A stretch of 64,000 nt of DNA from Tetranychus cinnabarinus (taxonomy: Eukaryota; Arthropoda; Arachnida; Trombidiformes; Tetranychidae), in contig WHVY01000003.1 in the NCBI GenBank assembly GCA_022266195.1, positions 5,208,001 through 5,272,000 on the forward strand. Direction: 5' to 3'. A model generated the notes under the pieces. It had not been told where the DNA came from and did no database searches. It saw only the letters and a list, made by a program, of their open reading frames with translations. Every line of letters begins with the position of its first letter. Position 1 is the first letter of the stretch. Below, piece after piece: positions 12,436 through 23,446 of this stretch. The translations under genes were made by a program, and so were the position numbers.

Positions 12436-15051
12436 TTTAATTTGCTTTTTCCTCTGATAACTGTAATCCAATCGAAGGTTGAGTAAAAATGAAGTTGAAG
12501 TTTCAAGTGATTAATGGACAATCAATTTCAGGTAAATATTCACTTGACACTGTTGATCACAATAAGATTTGAACAAAGATTTGGTTGTATTATGACCAAA
12601 GGAAAGGTAAAGGCAGTAGATTAGCCCAAAATAAATGCAACCAAATGTTGAGATATTCTGGTTACACCGACTCGAATCAAGGCAACAACTTGACTTGCGT
12701 CTATTTCGAGTGAAAGGTTATTTTAAGGAATAAAGTTAAATTGAGTGAAAAGATGTTGAATTACAGATGAACAGAGAGAATCGTAAAGATGATATAAATA
12801 GATGATTAAAAATAATTAGTTGATCAATTATGATGGATTTTGTTACAATATGGTGTAAAATTTACAGTTGAACCTATTATGAATAGATGAGTGAAAAGGT
12901 TGAAGTTGTTGTTGATGTTGTTGAGTTGAACAGTTCAACCCAACTGATTTGTTTACCAGGTAAACCCATCATCAAGTTAAACTCAACGAGTCGCCTCACT
13001 CGTTAATTTCCTAGCATTTCATCAGAGTTACAATAACATGGAGTAATCAAGTTGCGTCAACAGTTAATTATCTCAAGCAAACTGAAAGGGTTTTACCGGT
13101 TCTGTTACACGAGTCAAGCCTAAGGTTTGTGAATGACTCTTGATTAAACATCTGATTAACCCGATAACTCACGAGTAATTTGATGGTATTGATCATCTTT
13201 AAACTCTTAGATTACAATTTCATTATTACTCTTGATTTACATTGCAATAGTGTAATATGATTGCGTTTCTTGATCAAATCAATTCCTCTCTCAATCGACC
13301 CTCCATGTGAATAACTTGATAAGCTAATCAACAAGTTGATGAGTTTTCTGGTTAAAATGATTGACAAACAGAAAAAGATGTTTCCTCTTTACCCAAATTC
13401 AAGAGATTCAACCTTTTTGAGACACAATTTGACAAAATATGCAAATTAATTACAATTAAAGTTGAGTGTCATCTTTTCACTGATCAAGGTTAGTTGAACA
13501 CGTTTTCATTTTACTTTGAATCATCCATTATCAATCAAATTCAAGGTTAATTAAGTTGCAACTTTGACCATTTATTTATTAATATAATGAAACTGAAAAA
13601 TTGTTATCTTTTTGCTTCCAATGTTTTCACTTGGATAATTGATTGTTGATTGCTTTTTGTTTATTAATGTAAATTGATTGATATCTTCACAGGTTTTATT
13701 ATCGTTGCTTTTATTATTGCCTTTTGTTAGATTTGTTAATCACTTTTCTCGGAAATGAATCTGAACCGGTTAGTTAGCTGATTATCTTGATGTTATCCTG
13801 TAAAGGATGTTTCATCAAATTAAACTGCAATTTGATGAACATTCAGTTTCTAATTGTTTTTACATCTACTTTTGGTTTCATCGTCTCTTCAAGATTCATT
13901 AAAATCGATGAAAATTGTTTTTTTTGTTGATTGAAGAGGAAAACAACAAATTAATTAATAATTGCTTTTCAAATGATTTGTTTTCAATGAAAGAATCAAG
14001 TGTTGATTGAATAACAATTTGAAAAGCTTTTATAGCTTTCACTTTACAACATTGGCTGTTAGATTAAAAAATGGGTTAAAATGGGTAAAGCAATTGAAGA
14101 TTTTCATTGTAACTGGTAAAAGAAACCCAAATGGCAATGTGAATGCCAGTAAACAAAGCTCAAGTAATTAAAGCAAAAATTGAAGATTTATTGAAATGAT
14201 AATCTTCAGATTTCAGATTTGTCATGCAAAGCTGCCTTAAATTTACTTGTCAACTTGTCCAGATTCAACTAGACTTTGGACTGATTTAATCTATTTCCAG
14301 TTAATTTACCTGTTTATCTCGACAATGCTAATGCTTTGGTTTGAAGACTTGAGGTGAACCTGGAAATGTTTCCAAATGGTTTTTGGGTAAAATATTCAGG
14401 AACAACTTTAACTTGTCTTAATCGGTCATAGACTGGATAAGCAACTAATAATCAACCTGTGAAGGTCAGAAATCTTTGATCATCATCGCCATCACCAGTT
14501 TCTCAAAAGGTTTAATATCTTCCTTTTTGTTGAATTTGTTTCTTGTCTTTCCAATGCTTGCCCTGAAAAAGGCTCTATTTTTGTTGCCTCTTAAGTTTAT
14601 TATCTTCAATCCATCAAATCATTTCAATTGTCTTTCCTTCATCATCCAATTATCTCAATCACTTGTCTTAATTCTAATCATTTGCCTTATCATCCTCTTT
14701 CTGTCTTCAAGATGATCCAGGAATATCTTTGTTTTTGTTTTCTGGTGTAAACTTGAAAATGTTTGTTGATAACCAACACCAATAACATAAGCAACTTCAC
14801 CAACAAGCAAACTCTTTTTCTTAATAATTTTGTCAATGTTATTGCGCTGTTAAAATAGTGTTTATTAATGATAACTCTGGTCACAATTAAAACTCTAACT
14901 GTTTACTTACCAGTTTGAAATTGACTTACATTGAATAATCCCATTCGAGTGCTTCGCAGCAACGGTTTCTCGGTGAGATTTGACTACAAAGTGCAACATT
15001 TAGGATTACATTGCAATTATCACATTCACCTTGTATTTTATCAGTGCCATA
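12436..15051. other. Spacer between divergent genes, no gene seen
   Basis: About 2.6 kb of AT-rich DNA between the minus-strand transposase-derived gene and the plus-strand coiled-coil gene. It must hold both promoters. Short open frames at 14476-14715 (+) and 14690-14884 (-) are hydrophobic or low-complexity, overlap each other, and have no recognisable family. Confidence 0.5.
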
Positions 15052-16733
15052 ATGAAGTTGACAGTTTCCTCAGGAATTTACTCATTTAACAATTTGTGCA
15101 TTATTTTATTAATCATTGCATTAACACCAAACTGTGAATCAGTTGCAGCACCTGATCCAAGCAAAGAAAGGTTAGTTTTGTTCATTTAAACATCAACAAA
15201 TCATCTTTTGGTTGTTTACTAGCAACTTTCAGCACACTTTCATCAACTTAACATGTGCAATTTCAAAAGGTTTACATAAAAATTGATTGATTGTGATCCA
15301 TGAAAAGTTGATGGCTATTTCATTTCAATAAAAACAAGAAAAATCTCGTCTTTCATAATGAAGGGCACTGCACACAAAACAGACACAAACAACTTTTAAT
15401 AAGCAAAAGTGACGACTAAAAGATGATTGGTAATGATTAGCCATTGCATTTTATTTAAAATGATATTTTTATTTATCTTCTTCTCTTCAATTGTTAATAA
15501 CTATTGATATCACCGGAACTATTGCTGCTTGTCAATCGAATCAGTCTGGATATTCTGAGGAATTTACAGTCAACAATGAGATCAATGGAAGCGCGATTAA
15601 ATAATTTGGATTCTAAGTTGGCTCAAGTGAATTTGGTTGATCATGCATTTAGAATGAATAATGTTCAAAGTAAGGTGGAAGAAACAAGTTCATCAATCGT
15701 CTTGATTGGGGGTAAAGTTGAAAGAATTGAAAGTATTCTCAATAAATTGCAGTTGACTGACCAAGAGAAGAAGAAATGGTGTAACACTGATTATGGTCAA
15801 AGTCTGTTTAGTTTACATAAAGGTGAATCGGAATCAGTGCGTCGTCAAATGTCTTCAATGTTGACAGAAATTTCCGAACTCATTCGAAGTGGAATGGGAA
15901 AATTACTCATTAGGATGGATTCACTGTTAACAGAGACAACCAAATCATCATCAACATCATCGTCTGCATCTTCATCCGGAGGAAATTATAAGCCAAGTGA
16001 TTCTTCAACTTCCTTTAAATTACCATCATCAACCTTACCAAGTACAACAACCAACTCTAGATCTGGTTATGAATTGGCAGGTAATAGTGGTGTCAATAGT
16101 GGTAGCAACAGTGGAGATGGTAATATTGGTGCTTCAGGTGATTACCAACAAGTGACTTTGATACAACAACTCAATAAAAAGTTGGATACATTAGTTGGAC
16201 GATGTTTATCATCCGACCGTGGCTCTGACAATAGCGGTGAGATGGTGACCACATTGGCACAAATCCGTAGCCTATCACAGGATACGTTGAATACAATGGT
16301 TAAAAAGGTTGAATTGGCCGAGAATCAATTGTTAACAAGTGTTTTAAATTCATTGCAAATACCTGGAAAATTATCACAAATTAAAGATGCATTTGAGGAA
16401 AATGTAAACAAATTGAGATCACAGGTTGATGGCCTTTCAGCAAATGCACCCATTTTAAGGATACTGAGGCACATTAAAACACAGTTACCCGATGTTTCAA
16501 GGGTAACATGTATGGATGAGCAAACATCAGAGTTACTTGAGAAAGCGACCATTCAGGTTAACACCATGATCAACGATTATACTAAACAGATTAACTCCAT
16601 TGATCACAGTTTAACCAATATTAACACTATTGTCACCCGACTCAATAGTCTGGTAGATAAATACAAGAATAATTATGTACAACAAAATACAAGCTCTGCA
16701 AGTTTACGAACATCGATTAGTTCATGGGAGTAA
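15052..16733 (+). CDS. Secreted coiled-coil protein, function unknown
   Basis: Two exons, 15052-15170 and 15545-16733, join in frame (AG|T giving Ser) to encode 435 aa. The start ATG at 15052 gives a good signal peptide with a hydrophobic core (LCIILLIIALT) followed by CESVAAPDPS. Residues about 40-150 and 240-420 are heptad-rich and predicted coiled coil (for example LRNLQSTMRSMEARLNNLDS, VKKVELAENQLLTSVLNSL), separated by a Ser/Thr/Gly/Asn-rich linker (SSSTSSSASSSGG, GVNSGSNSGDG). There is no TM and no recognised globular domain. The layout resembles the N-terminal coiled-coil half of fibrinogen-related or angiopoietin-like secreted proteins, but no fibrinogen domain follows, so that link is weak. 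AATAAA-like signals lie just after the stop. Confidence 0.75.
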
Positions 16734-17343
16734 TTATATCAAAATTATCATTAAAGCAAAAAAGATAAAATAAAAAAATAAGTTAAATAAAATAATACAT
16801 GTATCTATAAACTTCATTTCATTTCTGAAATATTTGCAGACAAAATCGATTGCTTTGTATTTTCGAGTTATCATTTAGTTGAATACAAGAAACAAATTCA
16901 GTTTGAATTTAGTATGATTTTTATTCTTAGTTAATAGTTTTTTAATTATTAAAAAGGAACCATTGCAATGAAAGACATTAATATTTAATTAATATTCTGT
17001 TTCGTCTATCATTTATCATTCGAGTTGGAACTCAATAAAAACTGGACTTCCAACTCGTGTATTCGAAAAATTTCAATGATTTTTTCATTCTATTAAACTT
17101 TTGTGAAGACTTACATCCACGAGCAACAATTTTTTATACCAAATGAAAATCTAATGAATCCAGACTCGAATTAATGATTCCATCAACAAGTGTTACATTT
17201 GTATTGACCTGAAATTACAATTTCTTGCCTTTTATCTTGTTATTAATCTGACTGTGTTGGCGGTCTATTGCAATATCTTAATAACACTTATACTGGAACT
17301 CGATTGTATTTCAATTTTCGAGCGATATTTTCCTGATATTAGG
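16734..17343. other. Short spacer, no gene seen
   Basis: Contains the 3' UTR of the coiled-coil gene and the promoter region of the receptor-like gene. An open frame runs into the next gene from 17158 but contains no ATG before 17344, so that ATG was taken as the start. Confidence 0.5.
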
Positions 17344-18558
17344 ATGGCGTTTGTCAAAGTATTAAACGGCTGGATGTGTAACAATGAACTAACAGATTAT
17401 CCACAAATACCAATCTATTCAACTGCATCGAAACTAGGATCGAGTATTTCATCGAAAAGTGAATTTAGGGGAAAATGTGTAGCAATACTTGTGATCATTT
17501 TGTTGAATTTCAAATATCTCTTCAGATCACTCGATGTTTCACTGGATTCAGGTTTCGATGTTGAGTTTAAAATATTTATCGATTGTCTATGTGAGCTCGG
17601 TATGCATTTTTTGTTATATTTCAAGTTCAATCTCAACTTTTTGAGACAAATTGAAAATCTTTGGAAAGAGTTAGAAATCGATTCTGATTATGAAGCCAAA
17701 AAATTATTTCTGGAACCATAAAGTTATCTATTATATATTATCGGCAAATTTTAGTGTATCTCTATTGATCTATGATATTGCTAACATGTTTCGTATTTGG
17801 CCTTATTCAGACGCTGGTCAATCTACGACCATCAGTATATACAGAAAAAATCCAATTCATTACTGGACTATTATAGTGCGCATAATAATCATTCATCCTT
17901 ACAATTTGCTTCAAACTTTTATCTTATTCGATTTACTAGTTTTAGCTCAAACGGCACTTCAACACGTCAACATGGAATCTCATCGACTTTACAGAGCATC
18001 CAATATTGATATAAAGACATTGAATATAAAATCTATGCGAAATCTTCGACTCAAGTTCTTTTCAACTCAACGTCTGGTCAATAAAATGAATGAGTTTTTC
18101 AGTCCTTTCTTGTTCCCTTATTGTGTTATTTTTATGAATCGTTTCATTAATTTGCTTTACTTTGGACTATTCGTTCAACAAAGTCTGGGTACGAAAATAT
18201 ATCGAACTGTTGGCTGTGTTGGAATGCTTTCACTTCTCATTTTAGTGGTTCATGCAGCTGTCAAAGTATATACGAAATCACAAGAAGTAATGGTAACTGT
18301 GTATAAATTATCACTCAAAACAGACTATTTAAGGGTAATGAATGAGGTTTGTGTTCAGTTGATCTTCACTTCATCTATACTCGTTGAAAGATTTGAACTA
18401 ATTTTCATTTTTTTTTAAATTAGATTTCATTGTTTCTCAATTGCGGTGGAATTGGATTCTCATTCGGTGGCATCTTCATGATAAACACTTCTACCGTATT
18501 TACATTTTTTAGTATCTTAGCTACTATTATTGTATCTATCCCATCATTCACGAGGTAA
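17344..18558 (+). pseudogene. Gustatory-receptor-like 7TM gene with an apparent one-base frameshift
   Basis: The first reading frame (17344-17721) encodes an N-terminus MAFVKVLNGWMCNN and TM1 (CVAILVIILLNF). It stops at 17721, but the protein continues at once in the next frame (about 17693-18346) with further hydrophobic segments (YYILSANFSVSLLIYDI, WTIIVRIIIIHPYNLLQTFI, VGMLSLLILVVHAAV). The switch occurs at the A6 run 17698-17703, and one A fewer would keep a single frame. A normal intron (GTTTGT..TTAG, 18347-18423) leads to the last exon 18424-18558, with GGIGFSFGGIFMINTSTVF and a final hydrophobic segment. Seven TM segments, length and the short last exon fit the arthropod gustatory receptor family, though the TYhhhhhQF signature is only approximate (TFFSILATIIV..SF). 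It could be a recent pseudogene, a segregating allele or a base error. Confidence 0.65.
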
Positions 18559-19319
18559 TATCACATCATTTAAAACACCAACTGGCACCAGATGAAGTCC
18601 AGTCGAGTTTCTCATCGACTGACAGTCCACAATTCATCCTTAATATTACCGTGAACAATGAAAACATAAAATAATTCTAATGTAACTTTCAATGACGGAC
18701 AATAAACTTATTTGCATAATTTAAAAATACTGTGTGCGGTGATTTACGAATAAAGCTTAATGAAAAATATAAACACAGATTGTTACTGCAAAGACAATTG
18801 TCACAAATTAAAAAAAAACGTACAAAAACGGGTACAAAACATTTTCTTTCAAATTTAGACATCTTTTTAGCAACAACCATAAACACATGAAAAATGAAAA
18901 ACAATTGAAGTTCTAACTTGAATGAGCAAAAAGTTTTCAGCATCATATCATATTTAGACTAATTACTTTTCTTAATTAAGTTCGCTGTGAGTAGTAAACA
19001 ATTGGATAATTAATTGAAACATCTAAGTATTTTATGAAACCATCTTTTATTATGAATGTCTTTTGAAAATATAAAATTTTTATACAATTGAAAAAGAAAC
19101 AAAGTTAGAGTAAAAACTTGAAAAAGGAGGACATTTGAAACAAAATAGGTACGGTGGGCTAGTTCTGATCATTATCACCATCATGAGCATTATTATAACC
19201 GTCTTTGAGACCATTGTTGGTCTTGAAGAGTAAGAGCAGAACGAAATGAAAAAGAAAAGAAACGAAACAAAAAGCAATATTTATCGGGAAACCGTCTGTA
19301 TCTCTATATTGAATGTTAA
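18559..19319. other. Spacer between convergent genes, no gene seen
   Basis: AT-rich 3' flanks of the receptor-like gene (+) and the small TM protein (-). Short minus-strand frames at 18689-18946 and 19080-19277 have phenylalanine-rich low-complexity translations, as expected from AT-rich noncoding DNA. Confidence 0.5.
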
Positions 19320-19841
19320 TTAGCTACTCTTGGTTGGATTTGCTTTTGGTGGAGTTGCTTTTGATGGAGTTGACGTTTGTGATGCTGAAGATTCAAATTT
19401 TTCATATTTATCAATAGCGCTTGAAACAGTTGAAATAAGCTCCATTAAATATTGTTGGAACTTTGAGCCATCAACCGATCGTTTACGTCCATAAGTTGGG
19501 CTACCAGCTAAACCAGGGCCAAGAAGTGAGGTCAATCCAAAGGGATTAAAGATGAAGTAAAGAATCGAGATAACAATAACAGCACCAATCCCGAAAAGTA
19601 CCAACATGGGAAGGAAAGAGACTAGAGGTGAAGCTAAAGCAGTTTGTCTTTGACCCATGTTGTAATCATTGTGAGTTGGTCCATAAGGTGATCCATTTGG
19701 TGAAGCTGAATTGGGTTGGTATTGCCAAAGGTTGGATGTTTGGGTGACTTCAGCACTTGTGGGCATTTGACACACAACATAGGTGATAGAGATGATCCAG
19801 AAAGCGATGGTACACATAACTGATTTGCTGTAACTTTCCAT
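19320..19841 (-). CDS. Small single-pass membrane protein with RKRS site (unknown family)
   Basis: A single exon of 173 aa. It has a signal peptide (VMCTIAFWIISITYVVC), a Pro/Asn/Ser-rich lumenal stretch, a TM (FLPMLVLFGIGAVIVISILY), a Gly/Pro/Leu segment (LLGPGLAGSPTYG), then GRKRSVDG and an amphipathic helix (LMELISTVSSAIDKYEKFES), and ends in a Thr/Pro/Lys/Ser tail. The basic GRKRS lies where a furin-type protease could cut if it faced the lumen. I do not recognise the family by name, but arthropods have small proteins with the order TM, basic site, and helix ending in IxKYE. The second protein downstream on this strand (21327-22307) shares the order. The start is the first ATG and gives the signal peptide. 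Confidence 0.7.
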   Translation of the reverse strand: MESYSKSVMCTIAFWIISITYVVCQMPTSAEVTQTSNLWQYQPNSASPNGSPYGPTHNDYNMGQRQTALASPLVSFLPMLVLFGIGAVIVISILYFIFNPFGLTSLLGPGLAGSPTYGRKRSVDGSKFQQYLMELISTVSSAIDKYEKFESSASQTSTPSKATPPKANPTKSS

Positions 19842-21326
19842 TTTATCGTTTGGCTTTGGGTTTGTTTACTGGTTGAGAGAAGCAAAATGCGTATTAAAAC
19901 AGACACTAAAACGTATATTTAGACTTTTGATGATTATATTTAAATGGAGTTGATGTTGATGAAATTTATACTGTTGATGATGTTATCCGAACAAGTTAAA
20001 ACGATAACTGATGTTCCTTGGTCGCCGAGAAGGACGCTTTTATATGGAAACATGAAAATAGGATCTCTTTATGTAACGCTATGCAACAATAGCTTTATTT
20101 TTCATGGTTATTCTCACTCTCGCTATTTGCCACTATTTTTGATGGTTCGCTTTCACCATTTTTTGTAAACATTTACTCTTAATTTTTAATCACTACTTTA
20201 CATCATCATCATAAACCATCACCATTATCAATTGTTATTTTAATTGTAGCGCTGGTAAAAGGATCGGTCAATAGGGCATATCGATATGATTACAACAAAG
20301 ACTATCGCGACTCCATCTATTGTAAGTAACAATATGATCGCTCTATTAAGTTACTATTTTTGTTAGACATTATTTCATTACTCTTTAGTCTCATTGTTAT
20401 CGCTTATTTTAGTGAAAAACTGTTTCTTTAATTGTCATATTACCTAGCTAATGGAATACTGATTTAGATTTCATTGTTTAAGCTTGCAGGGAACAGTTTA
20501 TATAAATGAATATATCAACTGAAGAAATGATTGAAAAAAAATCAAATCTTGAATAAAACAAAGTGTCTGATGATCAATCTTTTCTGGTCAACAACGTCTT
20601 ATTGCCTTTTCTTGAGCTGTGCTTTTCATCTTGCCTTGAATACACATTTATTTAACAACAATTTATAATAATTATTTTGATAGTTGTAATGAACTTCTTC
20701 AGTAATAATAATCAATCGGTTGAGTGAATCAATTTCAACCCAACTTGGCACACAACACACAAGGATCTTCTTCACCAGTAACAAGCTAATGAAAGTGATT
20801 CTCGCGATATTAATAATGAGAAACAATTAAAATACAATATTTGTTAACCTTTATCCTTGATACCTTTAATTTGATCTTCATTTCAACCTTTTGTATCTAT
20901 TCAATAACCATTCAAATATTTACATTGCTATTGATCTTCAATTGTTTTCAACAGTTTTTCATCTCACAGATTAAAAAGTAAACAATATTCATCCAGTATT
21001 TCATCGTAACCCACATGAACTTTCATTTTTAAAAGGTGAAAAAATTAATAAAGTTCAATGTTAAACATTTAATAGTCTCAAATCGTGGATACATTCAACT
21101 AAACATTAGATTACAGAAATAATTTTAGGTACAATTTTTTTAAATCAATTGAATTTTAACCAGAAAATAAACAGCAACCATTTTATGGTTTTGTTTATTG
21201 ATTTAGCAAACTGATTGGAAATTTCAAGAAGTTCAATTCTCAATTCTGTTGTTTCAATTATTTGTCAATAACTGTACACCGAGAATCATTGAGATACTTT
21301 AAGAGTTTCATTATTTTACAGATTGT
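19842..21326. other. Spacer with one exon-like fragment, no complete gene seen
   Basis: AT-rich DNA between the two small TM-protein genes. A weak plus-strand open frame lies at 19944-20168. An exon-like 72-nt segment lies at 20250-20321, described separately. Nothing else was recognised. Confidence 0.45.
20250..20321 (+). other. Exon-like orphan segment
   Basis: 72 nt between a pyrimidine-containing acceptor (TTTAATTGTAG) and a consensus donor (ATT|GTAAGT). It is open in one frame, coding LVKGSVNRAYRYDYNKDY and a few more residues. The peptide is charged and tyrosine-rich, unlike the surrounding low-complexity translations. No partner exons were found, so it may be an isolated pseudo-exon or a small non-coding exon. 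Confidence 0.2.
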
Positions 21327-22307
21327 TCAAGAGTCTCTAAATTTCATTGTAGCATCATGTAAACTGGCCATAATGGAGATAACTGTTGGATTATCATTTC
21401 GTTTTCGTCTTCGACGTTTCCCATTAGCGACAACAGCACCAGTTCCTAGTTGAGCTGGTTGAACAAGTCCAGGTTGAAGTGGGTAGACTGGTTGAAGTCC
21501 ACCAAGACCAGATCCAAGGGATTGCTGCTGTGATTGTAAGAGTAAAATGAATGGCATAAACATTGAGATAATAAGACCGAAAAAGCCGGCAATGGTCAGG
21601 ATAACCAGAAAAAGGGTAAATTCGTCTTTTTGGTGGCTAGCACCAGGCTCAAGAGGTCTGTGAGCAAAGGGTCCGTGGCGAGGTAAAACATGAAAGAGAC
21701 TGGTGTGGGTCGGTAACGGGTAAGCTGGTGTTCGTCCAGGAAAAGAACCTAATTGTAATGATGAAGGGGAAGAAGAAAGGAAAGAGGATGAAGTTGGCCT
21801 CGATGGTGGAGGAGGAACTGATACTGGTGGCGGAGGTGGTGGCGGTGGCATCCAGTCTGGTAAATCATTTGCTCTGTAATCGTAGTCACCTGATCCTGTT
21901 GAGTCTTCGGGTGAAGCTGCACCACCTTCTTCATTATCAGCTAATTCCCCGTGATTGATTGTGGCAGAAGACTGAGATGACTCTACTAATGGTGAGTGTT
22001 GAGGTGACATTTTTGATGTTGACTGAGACAAACTCTTATTATACACATTGTTTCCAATTTTACCAGGAAAATTGAACACTTTCAGGTTATTGTTGATTTG
22101 TTTATTTTTAGAGTTGTAAACATTTTTACTCAAACTAGTGTCATGATTGGCGTTATTGCCATTAGTCTGTTTTGATCTTGTAATCACAGGAATCGGCTGT
22201 TGGACAATGGCCAACGGTTCATATTGTTCACCATTAACTGAGTACACAATGAAAATACATAGCTTTACCATCCAGTTTACTGGAAGCATATTATAACGCA
22301 AAGACAC
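21327..22307 (-). CDS. Proline-rich single-pass membrane protein with polybasic site (unknown family)
   Basis: A single exon of 326 aa. It has an N-terminal signal-anchor-like segment (MVKLCIFIVYSVNG) and an Asn/Ser/Gln-rich region. An acidic patch (NEEGGAASPEDSTGSGDYDY) and a polyproline run (PPPPPPPPVSVPPPPSRP) follow. Then come a TM (FTLFLVILTIAGFFGLIISM), a Gly/Leu/Pro-rich stretch, the polybasic GKRRRRKR, and a short C-terminal helix (IISIMASLHDATMKF-like). The layout parallels the 173-aa protein at 19320-19841, so the pair may be diverged tandem relatives or members of one arthropod secretory/cuticle-surface class. The polyproline region could bind profilin or SH3/WW domains if cytosolic, but topology puts it on the lumenal side. 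Function unknown. Confidence 0.7.
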   Translation of the reverse strand: MSLRYNMLPVNWMVKLCIFIVYSVNGEQYEPLAIVQQPIPVITRSKQTNGNNANHDTSLSKNVYNSKNKQINNNLKVFNFPGKIGNNVYNKSLSQSTSKMSPQHSPLVESSQSSATINHGELADNEEGGAASPEDSTGSGDYDYRANDLPDWMPPPPPPPPVSVPPPPSRPTSSSFLSSSPSSLQLGSFPGRTPAYPLPTHTSLFHVLPRHGPFAHRPLEPGASHQKDEFTLFLVILTIAGFFGLIISMFMPFILLLQSQQQSLGSGLGGLQPVYPLQPGLVQPAQLGTGAVVANGKRRRRKRNDNPTVISIMASLHDATMKFRDS

Positions 22308-23446
22308 TAAATTTAATTTACTAATTTAGATTGATCTAAATAGCGAAGCATTCTGTTAACCAGTAATATTGATTAAGATTGACTTTTGTTCACATTGGAC
22401 ATAAAACTGGTAAATCAAAGTTGATCTTCACTCAGTAAAGACTTAAATTGCAATGAACATTCTGTATTCACTTTGCTTTTCTTAACCATAACAGTTACTA
22501 TCCTTGTGACCCTTTTTCACTGTGTCTCTCCATCTCTTTCCAGCCCGATTAAATTATTTTGTCAGCCTCAGAGGTTGATAACAATGGAAAATATTTAAAC
22601 ATAATTTTGACTCAATTTTATGACAATAATTTAATGTAAGATAAATGATTAAGACTACAATTTTATTGAACGCTTCGGTGGCAGTTGCTTGTTTCCGATG
22701 AACACAATGAAACCTCACTATGAATGGTCTAATGGATTTTAATTTGATTAAGAGGTGCACATCATTCATCCTTTCATTTAACGCACTCTTATTGCACAAT
22801 AAAATCATTTTGTATTTAAAATTCAACCGATAGCTCATTAATGGTAATAATAGTGTCACACTAGCGATTAAAATTAACATCGTCTTCAACATTTTTTAGG
22901 TGAAATTTATGTCATCGGCCCAATTTTGGTAGAGTTGCTGCTGTGAATTGAACTAGATTGTAATCTCTTTCAATTTCATCCTTAAATACCCAAAATCTTC
23001 CTGTCTTTAGATCCGTATTTACAGCTAAACATTACAATAAGATTGTGGAAGGATGTTTCTCTTGTTTCACCGAAAGGTAATTAAATACAATTCAAATGTT
23101 TCGATAGAGAATTTATTTTGTAAATGTTTTTGAGTAAAAGGTTTTCAATTTAAACAAGGTAACTAGCTAACAAAGAATCAACAAAAAAGATTAATGATAA
23201 CATGTATCAATTTGAATAATGGCAATAATTAAAGTAATAATAATGTGGTGTTTGCAATAATGGGCTGAAAATGAGATCAAGTGTAGAGATGGAATGCTTT
23301 TGAGATCAATAAATATTACAATGAAATATAGCTTCCTTGCTCCATACACATTTCAAGTAATTGGGGTTTCCGTGAAATTCAAATGTTGAAACAGTTTTGC
23401 CTGCTTGAACCCGAAGACAAATTTTACTGATTAAATTTGCAATGAT
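22308..23446. other. Spacer; one weak minus-strand open frame at 22554-22892
   Basis: The only notable item is a 112-codon minus-strand frame beginning MLKTMLILIASVTLLLPLMS, which looks like a signal peptide. The remainder is basic, has no recognised domain, and lacks neighbouring splice partners. I rate it more likely chance than a gene. The region also holds the 3' UTR of the phosphatase to its right. Confidence 0.3.

Noticed and set aside
19944..20168. Plus-strand 74-codon frame with a hydrophobic start
   Set aside because: Low-complexity translation and no family. Probably chance.
22554..22892. Minus-strand 112-codon frame with a hydrophobic N-terminus
   Set aside because: No domain, no splice partners and AT-driven composition. 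Kept only as a note in the spacer entry.
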